This document shows positions 33,545 to 44,999 of a stretch of DNA of 64,000 nt, one piece after another. Both the position numbers and the translations under genes were made by a program. Within the stretch, counting starts at the first letter, position 1. Each line of letters begins with the position of its first letter. The notes under the pieces are model-generated. The model did not search any database and had not been told where the DNA came from. It worked only from the letters and a program-made list of their open reading frames with translations. This DNA comes from Stenopsyche tienmushanensis (Eukaryota > Arthropoda > Insecta > Trichoptera > Stenopsychidae), in contig WACJ01000224.1 of NCBI GenBank assembly GCA_008973525.1, positions 248,001 to 312,000 of the forward strand, given 5' to 3'.

Positions 33545-36500
33545 TTAAACAAAGACACAGCAAGTTTGTCCATCAGCGCATTCGGCTCTTACGGTTGGAG
33601 CGTTTCCACATTCGCTCTTTGCCACACATTCTCCACCACGAGATTTGCATGTTTTTGCTGACAATGGTACTGAAAAATAGTTAAAAGCCTTTTTTTTATC
33701 TATATTCGAAAAAAACAAATTTGTAAAATATTCAAGTTATAGTCCCAAACAGTATCAAGTGTTGAAACCACAAAACCAAAAAATAAAGACTCGAACTCGA
33801 ATCAAAAATGCGGAAAATATTTTCACGCTCCCAATGAATTTGCAAAACTAGAAAAGTTTATATTTTAGAACAAATGCCTCAATACAGGCTTGTCCTAGTT
33901 TCAGGATATTGCAAAATTAAAAACTGAGAGGATTGATAAAGTAGGGCAGGACCTATGAGTAACTGATTAGCGGCATTAAATAAAATATTACATTGATGAT
34001 GATTTAGCAAGTTTATCATAGATCCTATTTTAAAACTCATATGTAAAGCTATCTTATCCTAATATAATCACATTTGGAAAATTATGGGAATCTCTCACAA
34101 TAAAATCATTTATCCTCAGAAAAGTTTCCTATGAGTCTGATAATCAATATTCCATCTTATAAAGAAAATGAATACACGTCCACGCATTTATAATTATATT
34201 ATTTAAGATTTGACTTAATATGTGAGTCATCAAAAGTTGTTTATCATGTAGATGATGGTATCGGAAGTAGGTGTGGGATGCAATGGATGAAGGATTGGCT
34301 CAGAATATCAGAGTTAATTGCTTAAGGATGAATCGTAATCCTTAACTCTTTTCAACATAGGTTTTATTATACGTTTTCAAAGTCAAAATCATACATCAGT
34401 ATAAATGGCTTTAATTGATTCTTATTGTTTGGAATTAAGCTCAAATTGTTTGGATCAATTCATCTCTAAAGCCAAGGTATCTGCACAATCATTCTAAGTT
34501 ATTATCATCGCTTTGCCCGTATATAAATGAATGACTGTGCAGATGACGTCCACGCGCTTCAATTGCATTAGTTAAAGACCAAAACATTGATTCTCAAAGT
34601 CATTCTTGTTTACGATTATGTCACATAGACTTAACCTTTTCCCACCCAAGGAATTGTGTCATGCAAAATAAGAATGGTGGTCTTCGTGTTCGTCGAGTGA
34701 TACTTGATGACCAGGCCAAAATGTCAACTATTTTATTTGACCCGAAAACAAATGTGGGACATCGCTTAAACTCCAGCTAATTCGTTAGCAAGGACGGGCG
34801 ATTCAACTTTTTTCGATGACTGTTTTTGTTTAGCTTGCACAATAAGACATAGTCGGAATCAATTATCCTGAATTCGTCATGCAAGCAATTAAATGGGGGT
34901 TGAGTTAATTAAGAAGGATCAAGGCCAACTTATATGTCACGCGAGGAAACAATTCAATATAATTTTCAAGGCAAGCTGTCAAGCATTGGATTTCGTGGAC
35001 AATTGTAAGAAGTAGTCCAAGCAAATTTCCTAAAAACAGCTCCATCAAGAACAAAGCGTCAAAATTTCTGAGACTAATGCAAATAACCCAACAGTGAATC
35101 ATAGGTTTCCCTAAAATAAAACTCATGTTTCCGCTTTCAATTTTTAATGCAACTTCAATCTTGAAATGAACTAGTAGAATAAAAAATGTAAGAAGTTTTA
35201 TATATTTAATTGTGATAACGATAAATCATTGAATGGCACATGCAATAATAAGCTTTGGCTTCCGTATTGAATTGTTTCGTTGGGTCGATGTTAAAATTCA
35301 AAAAACTTACAAATTGCTTCCAGAAAGAAGACGAAATAACACTTTTATCATCTTATCGGTTGTAAATAATTTTTAATGAAATTTTGAATTACAAAAATAA
35401 GCAAACTATTTTGAAAGAGCATGTAAGAATTGCAAAAATGTACCGTTTGCCACTATTAATACCTGAAAAAAATAATCTGAAAAATGAAATATTCTAGAAT
35501 TTTTTATAAATACATTGATTTTAATCCTTGATTATTGATTGATTTGTAAATTGCGTCATCAGGCATATTTTAACGGATCTAATCAAATTTTGAAACTGAC
35601 AATGACAGTGATATTTAGTCTACTTAATGACCTTAACATTTCTCTTCGTGGGTTTTGTACAAATATTTTTAAACTGAGAAATAAGGTCGATGCTTTTAAA
35701 AAGACGCCGGTTCTTTGGAATTTTCGCGCTCGAGAGCACTGTGGCTAAGAATATCCAATATATTAGCAAAGATGCAATAGCAGATTTTTCATTAATTAGT
35801 TGAAAAAAAAAAATTTTGTTCATCTGACCTTATATACAACACTAAAAAAAATTACATATTTATAAGTCCGCATTTTCCCCCCTTTTTTAACCTTGTAAAT
35901 AGGTTGGGAAGCACTGCATTAAAGGACATTTAAAATAAACGAAGGACGACTTACCACTCCTATAAGTTTGCATTTTTTAACAATTTATTTTACTTATGTG
36001 CATATCATTGCTGTCTGATCGTTTTGGAATATATAGGTGGAGGAATTTCTTCTTTGGGAGTTAGGAATGCTTGTAAGTGGCCAAGATGATCTATCTGAAT
36101 TATTATTAATGTTAATGAATCCTTTTGATTTGCTAAATGCATTACCACGTAAAAAATTTCCCCACAAATAAGAGACTAACCCAATAATTGATCAATAAAA
36201 CATATGGAGATCTTGGAGATGAAAAAAAAATTATGTATTACTCTAAAATTACTAATACTCATTACACTGATCTTAATGAGAACTTTAAATGCGACACATT
36301 ATATTTCTTTACATTTTAACGTGGTTTTAAAAATATTATCGCAACTAAATTGGCATTAATGTATGAGTATGAAATATATTAAAAATTGGAGTTACAGTTT
36401 AACATCTTTCCGTTCCACTATTATAACTGCGATAAAACGTCCTATAAGAGCTGATTTTGAAACTAAATATTTTTGTTAAAGGGTGTTCAATTCTACACTT

Positions 36501-37682
36501 AACCGAAATGGAAGATTGTCACTGGTCTAAATAATTTGTATTGGTGTTTAGCTTCAACGGTGGATGGAATGTTGCAGATAGCAGAAGATATTTATAAAAA
36601 AAATTAAAAGATAATTACGTGAATAACAGCACTCGACTCCTCTATGTTGTTGTGTAGGACAAAGACCTTTTACTGCAGTCAGATAATCTTCAGGACAATC
36701 GTCCTTCATAACACAAATGCCTCCTTGGTAGGCGCATTCCTTTTCATTGCGGATTGAATCCACTTCGACTGTAGAAATAAGAATATTGTTAGCGAATTTT
36801 AGCGATCGACGATGGATCAGTTCGCGTTTTTATTCCTTGACAAAATGCCAAAGTGAAAGTAAGGACATTAAATTTCGCTACGTAACAACATTTTTTTATA
36901 GTTATATAAGCATATAAATAATAAAATTACGTGGGCAATGCTCAATCATAGTTATTCATATCACATACTAAATTATAGGTGTTGTCAATGGAAGGCTTGA
37001 ATTCGCAACAGGAACAATTAAGCGAAAAATATGCTGCAAAATTTTATAGAATGCTAATCTAAAACGTTGACCCACGTATCATATTATTGATATATCATTT
37101 ACAGAAATCCAAATAAACGTTAAATGCACGTAGACTTGTTTTGATGAGAAAATGCATCCAAAACACAATAAATATTAATGTTTACATAATAATAACACAA
37201 TCAAAATCAATAGATATATTTTTTTTAAATAAAAATAGATCGCTTGCGGATTTTAGTCAATTTCAAAAAGGCATCGCTCTTACTTTAATAAATGTAGGTC
37301 GTGGTTGTAATATCTTCAAAAGAAAATATGTAAATGTGTTATTCTGCATTCAAATCACATAATAGCGGAGTCAATGCACCAAAATGTATGCTGATTTGCA
37401 TTGAAAAATAATAAATATATGGATTTGAACATCTCCAATTTCAATGCAAACACCCGATCGTTTGAGTTTGATAACAATATGATGGTATCAAAAAAATATT
37501 CAACCAAATTGGCTCGCATTCAAACATTATATTTGATTAAATTCGCATATTTTCATACCATTTTACAATAAATAGAATATTTCATCGATGTACTCACAGT
37601 TGGATTCATTTCCATGGACTCCGGCGTTCAGGTATAATAGTGTTACTGCGGCACACAAAATAATATGTTCGAACGTTGCCAT
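33545..37682 (-). CDS. Secreted two-domain cysteine-rich protein, U-scoloptoxin(19)-like
   Basis: A three-exon minus-strand gene with CDS segments 37598-37682, 36619-36768 and 33545-33669 (85+150+125 bases, 119 residues plus stop). All introns are GT-AG and phase 1. Exon 1 begins with ATG and encodes a typical signal peptide: hydrophobic core IILCAAVTLLYL, likely cleavage near residue 24 (AGVHG). Exon 2 holds one cysteine domain (CAYQGGIC... GLCPTQQ ... VECCYS). Exon 3 holds a second (CKSRGGEC ... CADGQTCC) and the stop. Each has six cysteines in the pattern C-x6-C-x5-C-xn-C-xn-CC. Spacing and the GLCP...VECC signature resemble arthropod U-scoloptoxin(19)-like proteins, which occur widely in non-venomous insects, so the name does not imply toxicity. 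Function is unknown; a secreted disulfide-stabilised binding or inhibitor protein is my inference. No frameshift or stop interrupts it. Confidence 0.8.
33670..36618 (-). other. Intron 2 of the peptide gene (2.9 kb), with a hAT relic
   Basis: The intron starts GTAATT and ends with 'ctatttttcag' on the minus strand. It is AT-rich. 33770-33910 contains SINE-like phrases ('gactcgaactcgaatc', 'caggcttgtcctagttt'), and 35539-35760 holds a GTF2I-repeat-type hAT transposase relic on the opposite strand. No host exon is visible within it. Confidence 0.55.
35539..35760 (+). pseudogene. hAT transposase relic (GTF2IRD2/ZBED-like type)
   Basis: A plus-strand frame reads FSLLNDLNISLRGFCTNIFK then LRNKVDAFKKTPVLWNFRAR. 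This resembles the segment (LNxLNxxLQGxxxxIxxMxxKVxAFxxKLxLW) of hAT-derived transposases related to GTF2IRD2. It ends at a stop at 35748. No ends or other transposase parts are identifiable. It lies within intron 2 of the minus-strand peptide gene, on the opposite strand. Confidence 0.55.
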
Positions 37683-37765
37683 TTTAATGATGTTTCTTTT
37701 TATGTATGACTTGTGACGTAAATTGAAGCACTGCTGTGTCAAGTGTTTGACTTTGAAATGTTTAA

Positions 37766-37800
37766 TGATCAGCTTGTGTCAATTGCACATTGTATATATA
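37766..37800 (-). promoter_or_regulatory. TATA box and initiator for the cysteine-rich peptide gene
   Basis: On the minus strand TATATATA (37793-37800) sits 34 bases upstream of a TCATTA initiator match (A at 37766). This is close to the standard TATA-to-start distance and would give a 5' UTR of about 84 bases before the ATG at 37682. A TATA-type promoter suits a tissue-specific secreted-protein gene (inference). Confidence 0.5.
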
Positions 37801-38134
37801 CCGACTATGAGTCAATGAAGTAGCAATAACAAACCATTGACGGTCGAAGTTTTTGGAAGTGAAAATATTTTAATAAAATATTAATTTTCGAACTCATATT
37901 GTTATGGCTAATAAATATTGAGAATGAAGATGTTAGATAATTTGAGTTCTTCAATCGATTAAAGCAATGCTGTGAAATATAAGTAGAACCCAAAATGGTT
38001 TTCGTTTTGTTGGTTGACCGTTTTTTGGAATGCAATGCACTTAGATTGCTGCACTTTTAAATCGTGTTTTGTGACTATACTCATCAAGTATAAATTATGA
38101 TTTTTAAAATTCAAATTTAACAACCCAATTTACA

Positions 38135-38845
38135 ATGGATCAATTTTCGGCGAGTGAAGAATTTATTCGAAATTTAATGCTTTATCATTTTTTCAAAAAA
38201 GAGACTGCAATGCGTGCCATTAAAAGTATTTGCGATATACTGGGCGATATTTTAAGTGTTCACAAATGTCAAAATTGGTTCTAGAAATTTCGATTTGGAA
38301 ATTTTGTTTTAAAAAAATGTCCAAAAAAAGTGGAAGGCTGCGTAAGATGGATGCCACTACACTGACTGCTGAAATCGAAAGTAATCCAACAGCAACTATT
38401 AAAAAAATATTAGCCAATCTCGGATACTCATGGTCGAGTGTTCAAAGAAATCGGAAAGGTGTGGAGACAAGGAAGATGGGTGCCGCACGAGCTATGTGAA
38501 GAGAACCTGGGCGACCGTATTAACGCATGCAAACAACTAAAAATGGAATCCTAAACGCCGTTTTTAGACCACTTAATAATTGGAGATGAGAAATTAATTC
38601 TTTACTATCTATCGAAGGGTAATGTAGCCAAACCGACCCGTAAGCCCGGCTTGACAACAACAAAAAATGTATTGTCTGTTTGGTTGGACTGCAAAGGTAT
38701 CATTCATTTTGAAGCACTTAAATCTGGACAAACAATAAACGCAATAATTTATTCGAGACAATTAGACCGTTTAGCGGCGAAATACATTCAAATATTTCAT
38801 TTCATAAACGAAAAACCTTATGGGTACATCTTATATCTTCAATAG
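38135..38845 (+). pseudogene. Mariner transposase relic
   Basis: Starting at ATG 38135 the translation follows mariner transposase order with several frameshifts. FIRNLMLYHFFKKETAMRAI to CQNWF is the first helix-turn-helix. KKSGRLRKMDATTLTAEIES and NPTATIKKILANLGYSWSSV (38315-38430) are the linker and second HTH. Frameshifted remnants follow around 38480-38640. NVLSVWLDCKGIIHFEALKS then GQTINAIIYSRQLDRLA (38666-38800) is the region carrying the second catalytic Asp (WxDxxGI). The C-terminal third with the final Asp is absent. Several stops and frameshifts make it inactive. I could not locate inverted repeats. Confidence 0.85.
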
Positions 38846-38849
38846 TCTC

Positions 38850-39690
38850 AAAAGGTCCTTTTTGCCTTCTTTACATCAATGATTGAATATTTTATCAACT
38901 CCTTCGGCAAGAAACAAGGCACGTCAATCTAAGATTAATAATTAAGGAAGGTATTCAAATACAGTGAGGTAATTCTTCGGCAAAAACTAAATGGGTTCGA
39001 AATCTTGATGAAAGATGAAACCATTTTCTGGTAATTATATTCTATTTTATCTGAATCTTTTTCGAAATCATCACGAACCTATTTGTGATGGTGTTGATTA
39101 ATTATTACTACTTTTGGAATACACTCTTTCAAAAGTACGCCTCTTAATATCAAAGAAAATAATAACTTATTATACATTGAGTATATTTTTCATTTAATTT
39201 CATTTCATTGCTTCGTGGTTCAAGACCGTCGACCATGATTATAAAATATTTGCATAAATTCTACTTTCTCATTGTCTTCCTTTTCCTTTGTCATCTGCAT
39301 GACTCCAATGGAAGTTGCATCCAAGAGAAAACCGCGTATATAAGGTCTCCGACGAATCATAAATAATTGTACTCATGATGTTGATAACGAAAACTTAAAT
39401 CATAATACAAAAAAGGTTAAAAAGAAGGCGAAGACATTGCCACATATTGAAATTTTACATTATTACTTTGCAAAAGAGTATGTTATAAATTGTTAAATAC
39501 TATGTATAAGCTGGCCCACTAACGAAAATAGTTATTTATCCCTGCTCTATATATTTAGTTCATGTATGATTTTATTTGCGGAGATAAATACACTTGTGTT
39601 TTATCAAGTTACAATAACAAAAATAGAAGTGAAATTTCTTAGCTCCTTGTAAAAGTTCATTTGATGTATTATTTTTTATTGTAAAAAAAA
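38850..39690. other. No gene recognised
   Basis: AT-rich with no notable frames. It may contain the remains of the mariner 3' end, but the terminal repeat is not identifiable. Confidence 0.3.
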
Positions 39691-39699
39691 TTCTTAGCT

Positions 39700-39930
39700 A
39701 TAATATGAAGCAGCTGTCTTTGTGTAATATAAAATAAAATAGGCTAGATACTGGTCTACTGGTTGCTTTATGCTACGTATACATAGTTACACACGCGCAT
39801 TGACGGCGGCGCGGCGCATGCGCGAAGCGTGTTTATGATGTATGCGACAGACACAGAAAGAGTACAAACAATTCTTCCTCTTTTCTGACTAACTGTGGGT
39901 TGATGTTTCACTTTTTGTGACGTTCATGCC
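39700..39930 (+). repeat. Dispersed repeat, copy B of the 20010 family
   Basis: Same order as 20010-20240: 'tgtgtaatataaaataaaat', 'gatactggtctactggttgc', 'gcggcgcatgcgcg', a purine-rich 'gacagacacagaaagagtac' and 'gtgacgttcatg'. The core 'gcggcgcggcgcatgcgcg' is a striking GC palindrome-like tract. Confidence 0.65.
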
Positions 39931-41060
39931 GTACGACACTCATAGAAATTCATGGACGTAGATACAAGGGATTGAAATGCACTATCTCATATATTCGGAT
40001 TCATCTAGAAACATAAATTTCTGTTCCGCCACCGATTTAATTAAAAAATCGTAAATCACCACGACAGTACACTGAACATGATGGAATCCATTTAACCTCT
40101 GAAAATGTTGCCGATCGGTGAAAAAAAATGCTACTAATTTGGCACAATACGTCGTAGACTTGATGTTTTATGAATGAGAGTTTATATAAAAAAAAATACG
40201 TACAAAATATAATACAAAAAAGTCATGTTTTGATATAAGTTTATGATGATTTTATTTAAATAGAATTTTAAAAAACTGACGATGGATAAAGTTGTTTTTT
40301 TGCTCATTATGCAAATATATTTAAATGATATTCTGTTTAACACGACTACGTGTATATAAATCGTATGCACTATTACATACATGTTATTCGAAACGATTTG
40401 TTTATGACATTTTGTTCACGTGCACTGCATAACAATCAATTTAAAAAATGTTCATACGCCATGATCTTAATTGTTCATAGCGTAACGGGGAATTACCAGA
40501 GCTCTTGTTTAGGGAAGTGTTTTAAATTCGATGATTCCGGATGATTTTTTATGGTGTCTCTATTAAACAATGCTGTTATTTCCTAATGGAATTATAAATA
40601 TTTTATATACAATTTCACAACATTGTTGATAATTATATGGGTAGCTTTAAATACTAATGATGCGAAAAAAATCCCTCCAAACGCACTATGTAATCTATGA
40701 GTACATACTATGGTACAACAGCGATTTTCGGCTCATTGATAAGAATTTTGATATAACCCAACACGATCTATTGTAGTTTTAAATGCCGATCAATCGATTG
40801 GATTTGTAAATTTATGCTGAATGATATAAATGATTTTGCTTGACATATAATTTCAGGATTTTCATGGCCATGAGCGATTTGAATAAATTTGTCCTGACTC
40901 CTACAAGCGTACACAGGATGTGTCGATCAATTCAAATAGCATCTTGATTTTATCAGATTGAAAAGCATAATTTTCTTCATTGAAAACGACAGGAAATGGG
41001 AATTGACGTAACAAGAAAACATACTTCCTCTTTGTATTATTAATTATAATTTAACCGAGT
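39931..41060. other. No gene recognised
   Basis: AT-rich sequence. Frames at 40182-40382 minus and 40350-40544 plus have no known motif. Confidence 0.3.
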
Positions 41061-41164
41061 GTTATTTTTTCAGCTTAGATCCTTACTATTTTATTAAGGT
41101 TGGGATTCAAATTCAGTTTGAGGAAGAAAAAAAACACTGTACTAAAAATATATTAATATTCATG

Positions 41165-41530
41165 TATACAGGGTTTTTTGCACATGGTTCGACAATTTTT
41201 TTTGAGAGTTAGGGGAAGTCTTTTGTTATGTTTCACGCATAGATCCTATGTCTTAAGTATTAGGATTGTCGAAATAGATTTTTTTAAACACTTAGATCGT
41301 AATAACTTTTTAATCTGTGGTTGTAATAGCACGAAATAACCATTTTATGCAATTAATTTAAAGAAAATTAGTTCTGAGCTTCCAAAGTCACATAAAATTG
41401 CAAACGAATGAGAAATATCAATTTCTAAATTCTCTAAACGAAAACTTAACAATTATTTTGAACTTAAAAATATCTTTAGTTTATACCCTTTCTAGCGGTA
41501 TGCTACTTTTCATACTAACCATTCAATAAA
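41165..41530 (-). repeat. Dispersed repeat, uninterrupted copy of the 8925/10940 family
   Basis: In reverse complement it aligns first to 8925-9177 ('tgtgactttggaagctcaga') and then, without interruption, to 10940-11075 ('taaaaagttattacgatcta', 'atctatttcgacaatcct'). It therefore serves as the empty-site reference for the insertion at 9178-10938. Confidence 0.6.
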
Positions 41531-41739
41531 TCGTTAAACTTGAAGAATTACCAGTTTGCCAGTGCCAGGGCTAAGAATATAATACGTTTCACGTTTAAGA
41601 TCCTGTTAATAAATTTATTTACAAAATTTGTTCAAATTGGCCACCTCTGCTTCGTATTCAAGCAGTACATATTTTTCTTATTTTAGCTGTAGTTATCTGA
41701 AGTAGCATTTTTGCAAAGGTGGTGGTTATTCCTTTAATT

Positions 41740-41825
41740 AAGATTTATTTTGTGGGCATCTGTCGTGTAAATTAAATCTTTTGGCTCACACGGTCGCCAG
41801 ATCTGACACCACTGGATAAATAAAG
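41740..41825 (+). pseudogene. DDE transposase scrap with WxxRSPDLTPLD motif
   Basis: The plus strand encodes WLTRSPDLTPLDK immediately followed by a stop (about 41780-41821). This is nearly the WPPRSPDLTPLDFFLWG catalytic-region motif of a widespread insect Tc1/mariner-superfamily transposase. Only this short motif is recognisable. A nearby 'caaattggccacctctgctt' (41635) may belong to the same element. Confidence 0.5.
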
Positions 41826-41994
41826 TCCTATAGAGACGCTCATGAGTGAATGTTTGAATTTGCAATAATACTTACATTATCTCTCCTCTTGTACTTAAAA
41901 TAAAAATTATTATCAAAATACTCTTATTTTTACTTTGCCACGTGTGTAAAGTAAATAAAAGCTTGTGAAAAATCCGAAATCGAGAAATTTTCAG

Positions 41995-42150
41995 CGATAA
42001 TATGAAGTTTCGTTTGTGTAATACATAATAAAATAAGTACACACAGTGGAGGCGGTGGAGTGCATGCACGTAGTGTGTTTGTTATGTTTGCAACGGAGAC
42101 GGAGAGAGTACAAACAATTTTCTCTTTCCGACCAACTATTACAAAGGTTT
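41995..42150 (+). repeat. Dispersed repeat, copy C of the 20010 family
   Basis: A shortened version: 'tttgtgtaatacataataaaat', then 'gcatgcacgtagtgtgt' and 'ggagacggagagagtacaaa'. The middle 'gatactggtc' segment is deleted relative to copies A and B. Confidence 0.6.
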
Positions 42151-42770
42151 GGTAAATCTTGACATCTTCGATGGATAAAAAAAACATTTCAATTTAGCGT
42201 CTGTAAACAGATACAAAGTCAAATGTCATATCACGTTTTATTGATACGATTTCCACTTGCCTTGTTATGATTATCAATCCCAGTTTATTCTAATTGAGAT
42301 CATGTGATAGTTATCGTTCTTATTATTCGAGTAGATCAATTGAATCAATTCAACTCTAAAATAGGTAAAATCAGCCGTCCACAACAGTCGGTGTAAGACG
42401 CAAATCTGTGGTTGATATTACTGGATTCTCTACGACCATTTGTATGTTTTAATATGTTCAGTATGAATTTTTTCGCAACATATTGCAACAGAAAGAAATC
42501 TCTCCGAGTATGTTAATTATCACATGTCGGATGTACAACAATGACATAATAATGCGGGCCATGGCTCGTCTGATTGTTAAATGCATCCAATTTAAAATTT
42601 TGGGTTGTTTTCGTTGTCAAAATGAATATTTTGTAAGCTATAAACCAGTTACGTACGCTTTTATATGGATCACTCGATGGATCGATAATGCAGTGATCAT
42701 TTATGCAGTAACAATCTCCTCTTTGATCAATTTACTTTAAAAAAAAAAAACCTTCAAGTGTATAAACGCC
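42151..42770. other. No gene recognised
   Basis: One plus-strand frame (42483-42740) without a recognisable motif. Nothing else is visible. Confidence 0.3.
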
Positions 42771-42774
42771 TTAA

Positions 42775-43690
42775 CCTTTTGAGTAGTGAGCTAATTTAAA
42801 TTCATCAAAATCTTAGATGCTATATTTGCTTGTCCGCCACTTATCGTCATACAAATCCACTTATCTGTCAAGACATTTGCAGCGTGTATGAAGCGTGTAC
42901 ATAAATAAATAAACACTACATTTAATCGACATGGAATTCATGATTTCATCCAGTGATAAAAAAAGTATGAAGGTCAGAATCCAAGTTCATTTTTCTGACA
43001 AGCTTTGCGAAGGAACGGGAATACATCCTTCGGAAGGATAATCGATCGAGAGTCGTCATCGAGAAGTCTTATTGCCTTTGAGTTGATCTTAAACATGTTC
43101 TAGGAGAGGTCCCTTATCATCAGAGTCTCGCAACTGGGGTCTCTGAAGAATTAAAAGTAAATATCTTGCATTAGATTGATCATCTTTATATCGTTAATTT
43201 TTTCGAATCTTCAGACCTCCGAATGGATATTCAATATGTGGTGGGGTACGGTTCGAGAGGGTGAATCACTCTGTGGGTTCCGTCCTACGTAAAAATAAGA
43301 AATAAAGTTTCTTAAATTAAATTTTAATCCATTTCTAGCTGAAATAAATAATGTATTCCGAACGAAATGCTATCAAAACGTCGTCATCCAATATATTCAT
43401 CCGTATTCGGATTCACAGACAATGTTGCAGCTGTTTCATACGTTCCAAAAATATCAAAAGCTGTTATCTCCTTGTCAACTGTCCATTATGATTTGGAATT
43501 TATCAGAGAAGCCCAAAAGCTTCAACTAATGTTATTTTACAACAAGCACAAGGGAGGTGTTCACGTTATGGACCAGATGCTTGGAGAGTATATATACAAA
43601 CGCCAAATTAACAACCGGTGCACACGAGGCTGGTTTTCAAGCTAGTAGAGCAAGCATGTGCTGGTAATTTGGGAGGGTGGTATCTCTACT
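42775..43690 (+). pseudogene. piggyBac-like element remnant: TTAA end plus transposase C-terminal region
   Basis: TTAA (42771-42774) is followed by 'ccttttgagtagtgagc', the same terminal sequence as the 10378-10913 MITE. Downstream on the plus strand the frame 43367-43645 reads PIYSSVFGFTDNVAAVSYVP, KAVISLSTVHYD, YNKHKGGVHVMDQMLGEYIYKR. This corresponds to the piggyBac DDE-domain segment (VSYVPKKxKAVxLLSxxHxD ... YNxxKGGVDxxDQMxxxYxxKR). The catalytic Asp of GGVD is replaced by His, and the frame ends soon after, so it is inactive. The Kolobok-like element at 43719 lies immediately downstream. The N-terminal half of the transposase is deleted. Confidence 0.8.
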
Positions 43691-43718
43691 TCCGTTTTTG
43701 AGCTAAAAAAATGCTTAA

Positions 43719-44639
43719 GGCGTCTTCTCACTTTAGGCGCCTCAAAAATAGGCTATTTTTACGATTTTTTTTCGAGGATTTTCGCTAAAAATTATGAGAT
43801 AAAATGGATCTTATGTAATAAATACATCTTTCAAATAAATGAAAAAAAATTATTTTTATTTTTTTGAACAATTATTATAATAAAACAGTAGCATCGAAAA
43901 ACCCGTGTAGAAATGTTATGTTCGTGGCTTGTTGATGGTATCTCCGAGATGGGTAATTTGAAACAAAAAAATAAAACAGTTTTAGATTCAGTATATCAGT
44001 GGCTATAGCGCAAATCATCAGATTTTTGATATTCGCGAAAATAACAAAATGGCGCACGTTTTTCGAAAAAGTAAAAAAAAACGCGTTTTTTTGCAGTTTT
44101 TTGTAAAAAAAAAATTACTTAAAATCAAAATTTCAAAAATCTGATGACATGCGCTATAGCCATAACTATGAAGAATATGTCATTCAAATTTCATGACAAT
44201 CAGCCGGATAGTTTCCGAAATTTCATCAACAAGCCACCGAAAAACCTTGTTTTGAGATAAACGAGTTTAAAGTTTTGGTTGCAGAAAAATTGCCCAGACA
44301 CAGCTGTTGAAACACTCGTTGTTATTTTGGGTATTTCCTCCGAAGATCTTCATAAATCGTTTTCAAAACCTCGTGAACATCCTCAGCTAGAGCAGAAAGA
44401 TATTTAAAAGTTTCTATCTGATTGTTTTTCACCACTTTCTTGTACTTGCACTATGAGTCTGAACAATACGTATGCAGCCGGGTGCCCTCAGGTAGTCACC
44501 TAACGGTCGCCCAAAAATGTAGTTAGACTCGTCCGATCTTTATGAAATTTCGATATAATATTTTTGAAGATATGTACATTCAAAATATAAAATAAAATAA
44601 AAATCGATTTTTTTTAAATTTGTAAAGTGAGAAGACGCC
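43719..44639 (-). mobile_element. TTAA-flanked Kolobok-like element, copy 2 (inverted)
   Basis: Flanked by TTAA (43715-43718 and 44640-44643) with the same 16-bp terminal inverted repeats as copy 1, in opposite orientation. The C-terminal transposase remnant lies on the minus strand (about 44290-44500). Compared with copy 1 there are scattered substitutions and short indels, so the copies are young relative to the surrounding relics. The piggyBac relic lies on the left and a copy of the 5232-5640 repeat on the right. Confidence 0.8.
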
Positions 44640-44644
44640 TTAAA

Positions 44645-44999
44645 AACGAAATTAGCTCTGTCTTTATACAAAGCTAGAGTAGCTGGTTAATTGGCACTAG
44701 CTTACTCTATTAGCTTGAAAGCAGTTCTTTTGTACACCGGGTATAAAAGATTGCAGCTTTTTTCTTTAACACGCTGGATATTGCAGTATTGTCATAATTT
44801 ATAGTTTATAAGAATTTGAACCAGAGAATTAATCATCCCAACCGATGTGCATCAAACATGTTTATAAATTCTAACAGAATAGCTGGTGACTCCAAATGTA
44901 GAAGAAAAGATAAACATAGAAATTAATGTGTTAAAATAGTCATGCCGAATTTCCCGGGTGTGTACGACAAGCTTAAAAAAACCCTCCGATTTGTATGTA
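44645..44999 (-). repeat. Dispersed repeat, inverted partner of 5232-5640
   Basis: Contains, in reverse complement, the 'gctagtgccaat', 'ctctggttcaaatt' and 'agcttgtcgt' blocks of 5232-5640 in the same order. It abuts the right TTAA of the Kolobok-like element, and the partner near 5630 has 'cgtttttaagtta' there, consistent with insertion at a TTAA. Confidence 0.6.

Noticed and set aside
34905..35126. 73-codon minus frame inside intron 2 of the peptide gene
   Set aside because: Leucine-rich frame with no motif and no splice sites suggesting an extra exon.
36554..36618. Read-through C-terminus of peptide gene exon 2
   Set aside because: A donor at 36618/36617 and an in-phase exon 3 with a second matching cysteine domain make splicing far more likely.
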